From CAYRJA01 sp964424455 (GTDB lineage Bacteria > Bacteroidota > Bacteroidia > Chitinophagales > UBA10324): 14,797 bases of DNA. The number at the start of each line of letters is the position of its first letter. The stretch's first letter is position 1. The DNA lies in NCBI GenBank assembly GCA_964424455.1, contig CAYRJA010000080.1, positions 1-14,797 on the forward strand, in the 5' to 3' direction. The translations under genes and the position numbers were made by a program. This document shows positions 1-6,594 of the stretch, in pieces. Below the pieces are notes generated by a model. The model saw nothing but the letters and a program-made list of their open reading frames with translations. It searched no databases and was not told where the DNA came from.

Positions 1-95
1 GCTATGGCGAAACTCGACCCGTTGCAGACAATAGCAGCTCAGAAGGCAAGACATTGAACCGCAGAACGGAATTTACAGTTATAAGTACTCAATAG
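1..95 (+). CDS. C-terminal end of an OmpA-family peptidoglycan-binding protein (5' truncated by window)
   Basis: Reading from base 3, an open frame of 30 codons runs to a TAG at 93-95. The residues YGETRPVADNSSSEG followed by KTLNRRTEF match the end of the OmpA C-terminal domain, where the family has G-x-G-E-x-x-P-x-x-x-N-x-x-x-E-G-R-x-x-N-R-R-V-E-F. The N and the RR pair belong to the conserved peptidoglycan-contacting face. The protein would anchor the outer membrane to the cell wall; everything upstream, including any lipoprotein signal or beta-barrel, lies outside the window. The frame is short, but the order of conserved residues is specific. The next gene starts 77 bases downstream on the same strand. 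Confidence 0.82.
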   Translation, partial: YGETRPVADNSSSEGKTLNRRTEFTVISTQ

Positions 96-102
96 ATTGG
101 TA

Positions 103-123
103 ATACAAATTGGAGAATTGTAT
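103..123. repeat. Small inverted repeat between the OmpA-type gene and the rhomboid gene
   Basis: ATACAA (103-108) and TTGTAT (118-123) are perfect inverted arms around a 9-base loop. The arms can be lengthened to ATACAA(A)TT and AATTGTAT with one bulged A. It sits just after the OmpA stop codon, so it could be a weak, AT-rich terminator or a protein-binding site. It has no GC-rich stem and no proper T tract, so the call is tentative. Confidence 0.25.
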
Positions 124-172
124 TTCTATTCTGAAGGAATGAACTACAATTTTACAAAGCAGAACTGACTAC

Positions 173-883
173 ATGGAGATAGTAACAAATACAAAATCAG
201 CAGAGCGTAAAAGAGTTTATATAAGTTTCTTTGTACCGCTGTTATTTGTAACAGTTCTTTTTGCTATTCAGGTGTTACAGTGGGGGACAGGTCGGTTATA
301 TTACAAGTTGGGGGTAAATCCAAGAGATATTAGTGGATTAATAGGTATTGTAACAGCGCCGATTATTCATGACGGATTCGGGCACTTAGTCAGTAATGCT
401 ATTCCACTCATAACTTTAGGGACAGCAATGATTTATTTTTACCGGAATCTGTCATTCAAAGTGTTTTTATGGGTATGGATTCTTGATGGAATTGGCGTTT
501 GGCTGTTAGGCAGACCTGTGTATCATATTGGTGCGAGCGGATTGGTTTATGGGATGGCTGGTTTTGTTTTTACTAGTGGAGTTATTCGTAAAAACAGAAA
601 TCTTCTTGCACTGGCTTTAACAGTTGTGGTAATGTACGGAGGAATGATTTGGGGAATTTATCCTCTTGAAAATGGAATATCATGGGAAGCACACCTTTTC
701 GGATTGCTTGCCGGAATATTTTGCGCTGTTTATTACAAACCTTATGGACCACCCAATGATACCATTCCCAAATGGATGGAAAATGAAAATTATTTTGATG
801 AACAAGAGAGGTCTGCTGAAGAAGAAAATAATTCCTCTATAAAAATTGTTTATCACTATCAGGATAAGGAAAATAAGGAATAG
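173..883 (+). CDS. Rhomboid-family intramembrane serine protease
   Basis: This is a 236-residue multi-spanning membrane protein of the rhomboid family, which cleaves transmembrane substrates inside the lipid bilayer. Visible family marks are H71-x3-N75 in FGHLVSN, the catalytic-serine motif GASG (Ser122) in HIGASGLVYG, and the partner histidine His174 in WEAHLFGLLAG; together Ser122 and His174 form the Ser-His dyad. About six hydrophobic segments lie between residues 17 and 187. A charged, Glu/Asn-rich tail of about 45 residues follows and ends cytoplasmic-like (YHYQDKENKE). The ATG at 173 is the first in frame after the upstream stop region, and no Shine-Dalgarno is obvious, as is usual in Bacteroidota. 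The substrate is unknown. It may be read from the upstream OmpA-type gene or from its own promoter. Confidence 0.9.
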   Translation: MEIVTNTKSAERKRVYISFFVPLLFVTVLFAIQVLQWGTGRLYYKLGVNPRDISGLIGIVTAPIIHDGFGHLVSNAIPLITLGTAMIYFYRNLSFKVFLWVWILDGIGVWLLGRPVYHIGASGLVYGMAGFVFTSGVIRKNRNLLALALTVVVMYGGMIWGIYPLENGISWEAHLFGLLAGIFCAVYYKPYGPPNDTIPKWMENENYFDEQERSAEEENNSSIKIVYHYQDKENKE

Positions 884-990
884 CTTTTATCTAAGGGAGT
901 CAGCTTTCTGCAACAAAATAAAAAAATGTTATCAGACTAAATTTTACAACTACTGAATCCTATATGGAATAACTGATGAATACCGTAACA

Positions 991-2256
991 CTATTTTATT
1001 TTCTGCAAAGCATTATTTTCATATTTCAGAATATGAACATATTTGTTCTCAAAAAACTGAATACTGTCTGTATCATCTGTTTCCGACAAAACCGGTTGAA
1101 TATCATATCGGACACCCGGTAATGTAACTTTAGTATTCTTTAACTCATCTGCAAAATTATTTTCGTCTTTGGATAAAAGCGACCCGATATAATACATCAA
1201 GTCATAACCTTGATATGTAAATTCCGAGGGCTTGGATTTATATTTTGTGAAATATTCTGTACGGAAATAATTCAAATCAGGTGAGTTGTAACTGAGCCAG
1301 AAAGAAGCGGTAATATGCGTATTAAGTCCTTGCAGATAATCAACAGAAAGCGATTCCATAGATGACCATGTAGGCATTCCGAGTACTGTAATATTGTAAA
1401 TATCTTTGAATGAATAGAGTTGTCTTACTATATTATTTACAAACACTTCATCAAATGACGGTATCACAAGGATGTTATTTCCGGTATTTGAAAGAAAGCT
1501 CCCGACTTTATTATAAAAACTACTGTCAATCTTATCTGTTAGCTCAGTCCAGTGAATAGAATTCCCAGAAGAGGTATAGTAATTCTTAAAGTAACCGGCA
1601 TATACTTCCTCAGGACTATTATGATGGTAAACCAGAATAGCGTTTTTGGGTTTAGCACTTTTATCTATGAATCTCATTAAACTTTCGCAGTGTGTCTTGA
1701 GAGTAGCATTCATCAGAATGAAATAGGGGTCATTTGTAACAGGCGAGGAAGATGAAAGAGGGGAGAAGAGATATTTTTTATTTTCATTGCAATACCGGGC
1801 TGTTACGGTTAAGCTGCTGTTGTTCAGTGGTCCTATAATAATGTCCATAGTTTTCATTTCGGGCTTTGATAGAATCTTATTAACTTGAAAAGAATCTGTT
1901 CCACTATCATAAACATGAAGATTAATCATAATCCCAAGTTTATCGAGAGAATCTAAAGCAAGCATCACACCTTCATAGTAATGAACGGCTAATCCCGACT
2001 CTTTGGGAATTGAATTAGTAACTGTGTAGGTGGTGTCACTTAGAAAATTTTCTGTGTAAAAAGGGAGTAATAATGCTATGTTTTTAGCAGTTGAAGTTGA
2101 CTTAGTTTTTAACACTTTAACCACGGCAGAAGATGCTGTGCTTATTTGTATTGTATCTGTTTTTTCTGTTATAGTAACACTTTTCTCATTCCCTTCCGCA
2201 ACCGGTTGTAGTGATGCACAAGCGATAAATAAAGTAAAGATGAATAGCCACTTCAT
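991..2256 (-). CDS. Lipoprotein with type 1 periplasmic-binding-protein fold (ABC substrate-binding-like)
   Basis: The predicted 421-residue protein begins MKWLFIFTLFIAC, a short lipoprotein signal with lipidated Cys13, followed by a Ser/Thr/Lys-rich linker of about 45 residues. From about residue 58 (KNIALLLPF) it resembles the Peripla_BP_6/LivK fold: a first strand NIALLLPF, a helix YYEGVMLALDSL (93-104), and strand plus loop IIIGPLNNSS (140-149). I chose the ATG at 2254-2256; a longer frame from a TTG at 2277 would put seven extra residues before the signal. No permease or ATPase gene is nearby, so a transport role is doubtful. In Bacteroidota similar domains often follow LysM repeats in cell-wall proteins, as I recall; no LysM is visible here. 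It lies 49 bases downstream of guaA on the same strand and is probably co-transcribed with it. Confidence 0.7.
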   Translation of the reverse strand: MKWLFIFTLFIACASLQPVAEGNEKSVTITEKTDTIQISTASSAVVKVLKTKSTSTAKNIALLLPFYTENFLSDTTYTVTNSIPKESGLAVHYYEGVMLALDSLDKLGIMINLHVYDSGTDSFQVNKILSKPEMKTMDIIIGPLNNSSLTVTARYCNENKKYLFSPLSSSSPVTNDPYFILMNATLKTHCESLMRFIDKSAKPKNAILVYHHNSPEEVYAGYFKNYYTSSGNSIHWTELTDKIDSSFYNKVGSFLSNTGNNILVIPSFDEVFVNNIVRQLYSFKDIYNITVLGMPTWSSMESLSVDYLQGLNTHITASFWLSYNSPDLNYFRTEYFTKYKSKPSEFTYQGYDLMYYIGSLLSKDENNFADELKNTKVTLPGVRYDIQPVLSETDDTDSIQFFENKYVHILKYENNALQKIK

Positions 2257-2305
2257 TAAACCCAAATATAATTTCAAATCTTAAATTGTTAATTCAGTAC
2301 AATAT

Positions 2306-3847
2306 TTATTCCCACTCAATAGTTGCCGGAGGCTTAGAACTGATATCGTAAACCACACGGTTAATTCCTTTTACGCCGTTTATAATTTCATTAGAAACCT
2401 TTGAAAGAAAAGAATAAGGAAGATGGCTCCAGTCTGCTGTCATTCCGTCGAGTGATTCTACTGCACGCAGCGCCACCACATTTTCATAAGTGCGCTCATC
2501 ACCCATTACGCCGACAGATTGTACCGGAAGAAGAATTACTCCCGCCTGCCAGACTTTGTCGTATAAATTTTCTCTTTTTAATGCACTTATAAAAATATCA
2601 TCGGCTTCCTGCAACATTCTGACTTTCTCTGCTGTAATATCACTGACTATTCTTATTGCAAGCCCCGGACCTGGAAATGGATGACGATTAAGAATACTTT
2701 GAGGGATATTCAACTCTTTGCCCACTCTGCGCACTTCATCTTTAAATAAAAGCCGAAGTGGTTCCAGAATTTTCAGATGCATTTTCTCGGGCAGCCCTCC
2801 CACATTGTGGTGAGATTTAATTGTAACAGAAGGTCCATTAACAGAAACAGATTCAATCACATCAGGATAAATAGTTCCTTGTGCCAACCACTTTATACCC
2901 TCTAATTTATGCGCTTCTTCATTAAACACTTCAATGAAAAGCCGCCCTATTATTTTTCTTTTCTTTTCCGGATCAGATACTCCTGCAAGGTCATTTAAAA
3001 ATTTATCTTTTGCTTTTATTCCCTTGATATTTAAGCCCATATCCTGATAAGCATGAAGTACATTTTCATATTCATTTTTGCGGAGTAATCCATTATCAAC
3101 AAAAATACAGAACAGATTTTTTCCGATGGCATGGTGAATTAAAACGGCTGCAACGGTACTATCAACGCCTCCGGAAAGCGCAAGGATTATCTTTTCATCT
3201 TTTACATTTTCCTTGACAGATTCAATAGTTGAGTGAACGAACGAAGCCGGAGTCCAGGTTTGATGGCACCCGCAGATGTTTACACAAAAGTTTTCAAGAA
3301 TTTTTTTCCCTTCTACAGTATGCGTTACTTCAGGATGGAACTGAATACCATAAACAGGATGTGCAAATTCATCATTTTTATTACGAAATGCCGCAACTTC
3401 TATTGATTCAGTTTTTGCAATCAGTTGAAAGTGATTTGGAATTTTTGTAATCGTGTCAGCATGTGACATCCACGCCTGGCTTTCATGTTCCACATTTTTC
3501 AGCAGTACATCGTCTTCTACTAAGTGATGAAGATGTGCGCGACCGTATTCGCGTTTTGAACTTTTAGAAACAACACCTCCTAATTCTTTTGAAATCAATT
3601 GTGCGCCGTAACAGATGCCGAGAACAGGTCTTTTACCAAGTATTTCTTTCAGGTTTACATTCGGAAAGTCCTTATCATGTACCGAACAAGGGCTACCGGA
3701 AAGCACTATGCCTTTAACAGTTGAATCAATTTCAGTATAGTGATTGAACGGATGAATTTCACAGTAAATATTCAACTCGCGGATACGCCGGGCAATCAGT
3801 TGAGTGTATTGTGATCCGAAATCAAGAATTAGAATTTTTTCTTCCAT
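2306..3847 (-). CDS. guaA: GMP synthase (glutamine-hydrolysing)
   Basis: GMP synthase converts XMP, ATP and glutamine to GMP, the last step of guanine nucleotide synthesis, in the cytosol. The 513-residue length is normal. The N-terminal class I amidotransferase domain (about 1-195) carries the nucleophile Cys79 in GICYGAQL and the His171/Glu173 pair in GIQFHPEVTHT. The ATP pyrophosphatase domain follows with the PP-loop SGGVDS at 225-230. The C-terminal XMP-binding and dimerisation domain includes RHPFPGPGLAIRI (389-401) and the family's typical end IEWE. All key residues are present. The ATG at 3845-3847 gives the standard start MEEKILILDFGSQYTQ. It is transcribed divergently from the carbonic anhydrase gene and leads into the binding-protein-like lipoprotein gene. 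Confidence 0.98.
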   Translation of the reverse strand: MEEKILILDFGSQYTQLIARRIRELNIYCEIHPFNHYTEIDSTVKGIVLSGSPCSVHDKDFPNVNLKEILGKRPVLGICYGAQLISKELGGVVSKSSKREYGRAHLHHLVEDDVLLKNVEHESQAWMSHADTITKIPNHFQLIAKTESIEVAAFRNKNDEFAHPVYGIQFHPEVTHTVEGKKILENFCVNICGCHQTWTPASFVHSTIESVKENVKDEKIILALSGGVDSTVAAVLIHHAIGKNLFCIFVDNGLLRKNEYENVLHAYQDMGLNIKGIKAKDKFLNDLAGVSDPEKKRKIIGRLFIEVFNEEAHKLEGIKWLAQGTIYPDVIESVSVNGPSVTIKSHHNVGGLPEKMHLKILEPLRLLFKDEVRRVGKELNIPQSILNRHPFPGPGLAIRIVSDITAEKVRMLQEADDIFISALKRENLYDKVWQAGVILLPVQSVGVMGDERTYENVVALRAVESLDGMTADWSHLPYSFLSKVSNEIINGVKGINRVVYDISSKPPATIEWE

Positions 3848-3942
3848 TTTGAGAGTGCGAAAATACTAAAAGAGATGGCACATATTTTATAGTGTGAAGA
3901 ATCATATTAATGCGGTATTTCAATTTGAGTTACCTTTCCCCC

Positions 3943-4569
3943 ATGAAATACAATAGCTACAAGGGACTGATTCAGAATAACCGTGATTGGGTTCAAAAGA
4001 AACTGAAACTTGATAAAAATTATTTCACCGAACTTTCCAAAGGTCAAAAGCCACCTTTTTTGTTTATCGGTTGCTGCGATAGCCGGATGCCTTTAACAAA
4101 TTTTACTGAGTCGGAACCGGGCGAATTATTTATTCACCGCAACATAGCCAATCAGGTTTCTATTACTGATATGAATATTCTGTCTGTATTGGAGTTTGCA
4201 GTGGAGAATTTAGAAGTAAAACATATTATTATAGGCGGACATTATTGCTGCGGTGGTGTAACTGCTGCATATAAAGGTACAGCGGATGGATTAGTCGGAA
4301 ACTGGGTAATGCCAATTCGTGAAATTTATTTAGAACACAAGAAAGAATTAGATAAAATAAAGGATGAACAAAAAAAAATTAACCGGCTGTCAGAGCTTAA
4401 TGTCATTGAACAGGTGAAAAATATTTGCAAAACATCTGTAATGGTAAAAGCCATCAGACGCAATAAATTCCCCGAACTTCATGGATGGATACTTGATATT
4501 TATACCGGACATATTAGGGAGTTGAAACTTCCGGTTAAGCAATGGCAAAAAATCGGATTATTACCATGA
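3943..4569 (+). CDS. Beta-class carbonic anhydrase
   Basis: This enzyme interconverts CO2 and bicarbonate in the cytosol, supplying bicarbonate for carboxylation reactions. From the ATG at 3943 it has 208 residues. The zinc and active-site set of the beta class is complete: Cys44, Asp46 and Arg48 in GCCDSRMP, and His100 and Cys103 in GGHYCCGGV. These positions fall within two residues of those I recall for E. coli Can (C42, D44, R46, H98, C101). An in-frame ATG at 3910 would add 11 residues that do not resemble the family; MKYNSYKGLIQNNRDW aligns well with the Can N-terminus, so I prefer 3943. The C-terminal region (WILDIYTGHIREL) is also family-like. The gene is divergent from guaA and is followed after 54 bases by an outer-membrane protein gene. 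Confidence 0.93.
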   Translation: MKYNSYKGLIQNNRDWVQKKLKLDKNYFTELSKGQKPPFLFIGCCDSRMPLTNFTESEPGELFIHRNIANQVSITDMNILSVLEFAVENLEVKHIIIGGHYCCGGVTAAYKGTADGLVGNWVMPIREIYLEHKKELDKIKDEQKKINRLSELNVIEQVKNICKTSVMVKAIRRNKFPELHGWILDIYTGHIRELKLPVKQWQKIGLLP

Positions 4570-4575
4570 GTTAAT

Positions 4576-4592
4576 TTATCAGTATTTGATAA
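4576..4592. repeat. Short inverted repeat after the carbonic anhydrase gene
   Basis: TTATCA (4576-4581) and TGATAA (4587-4592) are perfect inverted arms around GTATT. It lies 7 bases past the carbonic anhydrase stop and about 30 bases before the next start. The arms are short and AT-rich and no T run follows directly, so termination would be weak; an operator for the downstream gene is an alternative. Confidence 0.3.
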
Positions 4593-4623
4593 TAAGGTTT
4601 AAGTCATTATAATTTTTAAAACA

Positions 4624-5331
4624 ATGAGAGCTGTATCATTAACCATTATTTTTCTCTTTCCGTTTTTCTTGTGCTTTTCACAATCGCACAAACCTTACCG
4701 TACCGGGGCTTACGAACTGATTTTCTCCTATGGCTACATGACTGATACAGCCGGAAAACAAATCAATTCAGAACCGCGTTTTTCAGGGTTCTTTAATCAG
4801 CAACAACAGGTTCATTTCTACATAGGAAAATATCTTGGTCTTTACACAGGACTGGGCGTAAGAAATGTTGGTATTGTAACACAACCTGCAAAAGGTGTTC
4901 GTGTAAAACAGCGTGCTTATGGTTTAGGCGTACCACTTGCATTAAAACTCGGTAATATAGAAAATGATAGATTTTTTTCCATTGGTAGTGAAGCAGAATA
5001 TTTTTTAAATTATAAAGAAAAAATTTTCTTCAATAATAGTAAGTATAAATACAACGAGTGGTTCACAGACAAAGTAGCTCCGTTTAATACATCTGTATTT
5101 TTAACATGGCAGGATGCAAATGGAGTTTTTGTCAAGGCAAAATATTATTTCTTTGATTTCTTAAAACCACAGAACAGTCTTGCTCTGAATGATTCTGCTT
5201 CTGTACCGGGTTATTCAAAATCAAGTATGTTCTTTTCTATCAGCATTGGAATAAATATCCGTGCTAAAGACAGAGATGAATCAAAGGATTTATTGAAAAA
5301 TAAACCGACTGCATATTATTTCAAAGACTAA
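4624..5331 (+). CDS. Predicted outer-membrane beta-barrel protein, function unknown
   Basis: The 235-residue protein has a signal peptide (MRAVSLTIIFLFPFFLCFSQ, cleavage likely near residues 19-21). The mature part has alternating hydrophobic and aromatic strands typical of small barrels, such as QVHFYIGKYLGLYTGLGVRNVG, RAYGLGVPLALKLG and MFFSISIGINIRA. Cys17 lies inside the hydrophobic core and is not preceded by a lipobox, so I read this as a signal peptidase I substrate. Gly- and aromatic-rich strands recall the porin-like 'outer membrane beta-barrel' families of Bacteroidota. I cannot assign a function or a precise family. The C-terminus (KPTAYYFKD) does not end in the classical terminal aromatic residue. 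It ends 56 bases before a strong terminator. Confidence 0.65.
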   Translation: MRAVSLTIIFLFPFFLCFSQSHKPYRTGAYELIFSYGYMTDTAGKQINSEPRFSGFFNQQQQVHFYIGKYLGLYTGLGVRNVGIVTQPAKGVRVKQRAYGLGVPLALKLGNIENDRFFSIGSEAEYFLNYKEKIFFNNSKYKYNEWFTDKVAPFNTSVFLTWQDANGVFVKAKYYFFDFLKPQNSLALNDSASVPGYSKSSMFFSISIGINIRAKDRDESKDLLKNKPTAYYFKD

Positions 5332-5387
5332 CATTTCGTGTGCAGACTATTCATTCTGTTTAAGCATCTGATAATATATTTCAACAG

Positions 5388-5417
5388 AAAGCCCTCCGAA
5401 TTTCGGAGGGCTTTTTT
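5388..5417 (+). terminator. Strong intrinsic terminator shared by convergent genes
   Basis: GCCCTCCG (5391-5398), loop AATTT, then CGGAGGGC (5404-5411) form a perfect 8-bp GC-rich stem. An A3 run precedes it and T6 follows (5412-5417). It terminates the plus-strand outer-membrane protein gene. On the minus strand the stem is followed by only three T residues, so it may also stop transcription from the lipoprotein gene ending at 5455, less efficiently. Confidence 0.92.
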
Positions 5418-5454
5418 ACATCCAGAACCCTTAACCTAAACCGAACTGAATGTG

Positions 5455-6393
5455 TTAGTACGGAAGTATTAATGACTGTGGATTTCCGTTTATATCCACC
5501 CATTCAATTTTCAGGTAATAGTGTCCAAACCCGGGGCATGAAGTAGGTGACCCTGTAGAATCCAACCCAAATGTAACAGTAGCTGAATGTGAAAGTCTTT
5601 CATGTGTCAACTGTCCGCTGACGATACGGAAGTTACAATCCTGCCGAACAACAACCGGTTGAGTGATAGAAGTAGAGAAAGCATCTCCTTTGCGGTTCAC
5701 TCCCCATTCAGTTATGTTGGTATTACTTCCATCGGTATGAATTCCGGAAATTGCAATGACAATTCCATTGTCGTATGTAAAGGAACGACGGCGGGCAACT
5801 TGCCATGTACGAAGGATATTGTTATCAAATGTTACTTTAATCACTTCAGTATTTATATCATGTGTTACAGCGCCAAGTGTAGCCAGATCTCTGATTAATC
5901 CGCCTGTTGCATTTGTTACAGTCCCTGTTCCGTTCAACAGGATAGATTTATTGTCTTTCAAGCGGCTAACTTTCAGATTTATGCTGATGGTAAGAACTGC
6001 TCCCTGATCTTTCCATTGAACGCCTGCCGGAAGCGAATAAGTAACAGTACCCACACGGTAACGCAAGCCGTCGCAGGTTTTACCGTTATAAGCCACAGTT
6101 AAAGTCTTTTTGCTGCCTGTAGTGTCGTAAGATATGTAGGCATCACATAGCGGGTTGCCTTCCACTCTGCCGCCACTCATGCCGGTGGTGGTTTGTAGTG
6201 CTGTATTGCCATCGTCAGCAATGGCGTCTATTTCGCCGGAAATCTGATCGCCATCATCTGTTTGTGTTTGAAATTCATTTTGACTACCGGGCGTATTAGG
6301 CGCCGGATTGTTTATTGGCTTTTTGCAGGAATAAGTGATAACTATTGTTAGCATCATCATAACTGCAATCGTGAACTTAATTTTGTTTCTCAT
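5455..6393 (-). CDS. Orphan lipoprotein, function unknown
   Basis: The 312-residue protein has a lipoprotein signal ending TYSC, with lipidated Cys23 followed by two lysines as in many Bacteroidota lipoproteins. After a Pro/Asn-rich linker comes an acidic stretch, residues 46-62 (DDGDQISGEIDAIADDG). The rest is rich in short polar beta strands (KTLTVAYNGKTC, VLTISINLKVSRL, IVIAISGIHTDG). Four cysteines remain in the mature part (83, 107, 253, 286) and could form disulphides. I recognise no catalytic motif. The lysine-flanked cysteine does not by itself say whether the protein faces the periplasm or the surface. The ATG at 6391-6393 gives a well-formed signal peptide. It is divergent from the lptF/G gene and convergent with the barrel protein gene. 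Confidence 0.75.
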   Translation of the reverse strand: MRNKIKFTIAVMMMLTIVITYSCKKPINNPAPNTPGSQNEFQTQTDDGDQISGEIDAIADDGNTALQTTTGMSGGRVEGNPLCDAYISYDTTGSKKTLTVAYNGKTCDGLRYRVGTVTYSLPAGVQWKDQGAVLTISINLKVSRLKDNKSILLNGTGTVTNATGGLIRDLATLGAVTHDINTEVIKVTFDNNILRTWQVARRRSFTYDNGIVIAISGIHTDGSNTNITEWGVNRKGDAFSTSITQPVVVRQDCNFRIVSGQLTHERLSHSATVTFGLDSTGSPTSCPGFGHYYLKIEWVDINGNPQSLILPY

Positions 6394-6533
6394 GGCTTTG
6401 TGATTTTAAAAGTTTACAAAAATGATTTTGAGATATAGACAGGCGGAATTGTAACAGGTTTAATCACGAATAAAAAATATTTCCTAAACAACAGATATGT
6501 CCCTTTTTCAGAAAGAAATGGATGGCTATAATC

Positions 6534-6569
6534 TTTGTGAGTTATTATAACTCTGAAAAATTAAATTTG
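6534..6569 (+). promoter_or_regulatory. Candidate Bacteroidota-type promoter for the lptF/G unit
   Basis: TAAATTTG at 6562-6569 is an exact match to the Bacteroidota -7 consensus TAnnTTTG. It lies 25 bases before the TTG start at 6595. A TTTG at 6534-6537 could be the -33 element, but the 24-base spacer is longer than the usual 19-21. The spacer contains a perfect palindrome, annotated separately. No other gene start lies between the motif and lptF/G. Confidence 0.45.
6539..6553. promoter_or_regulatory. Perfect 15-bp palindrome, possible operator
   Basis: GAGTTAT, a central T, then ATAACTC form a perfect odd palindrome. It lies between the putative -33 and -7 elements upstream of the lptF/G unit, where a bound dimeric regulator would control that promoter. 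A small transcript hairpin is less likely because the site is upstream of the inferred transcription start. No regulator gene is visible nearby. Confidence 0.4.
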
Positions 6570-6594
6570 CCATTCATCTTTCAGATAAAGCCGG

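Noticed and set aside
884..990. Search for a terminator between the convergent rhomboid and lipoprotein genes
   Set aside because: No GC-rich hairpin with a T tract is visible in these 107 bases; the region is AT-rich without clear structure.
2257..2277. Longer start (TTG at 2275-2277) for the binding-protein-like lipoprotein
   Set aside because: The ATG at 2254-2256 immediately begins a compact lipoprotein signal peptide; the longer form adds seven residues before it and needs a rarer start codon.
2401..3450. Open frames of 60-75 codons on the strand opposite guaA
   Set aside because: They are antisense to a fully conserved enzyme, have no recognisable motifs and no start context, and are explained by guaA codon usage.
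3910..3942. Upstream ATG at 3910 for the carbonic anhydrase
   Set aside because: The 11 extra residues do not resemble family N-termini, while the sequence from 3943 aligns with E. coli Can from its first residue.
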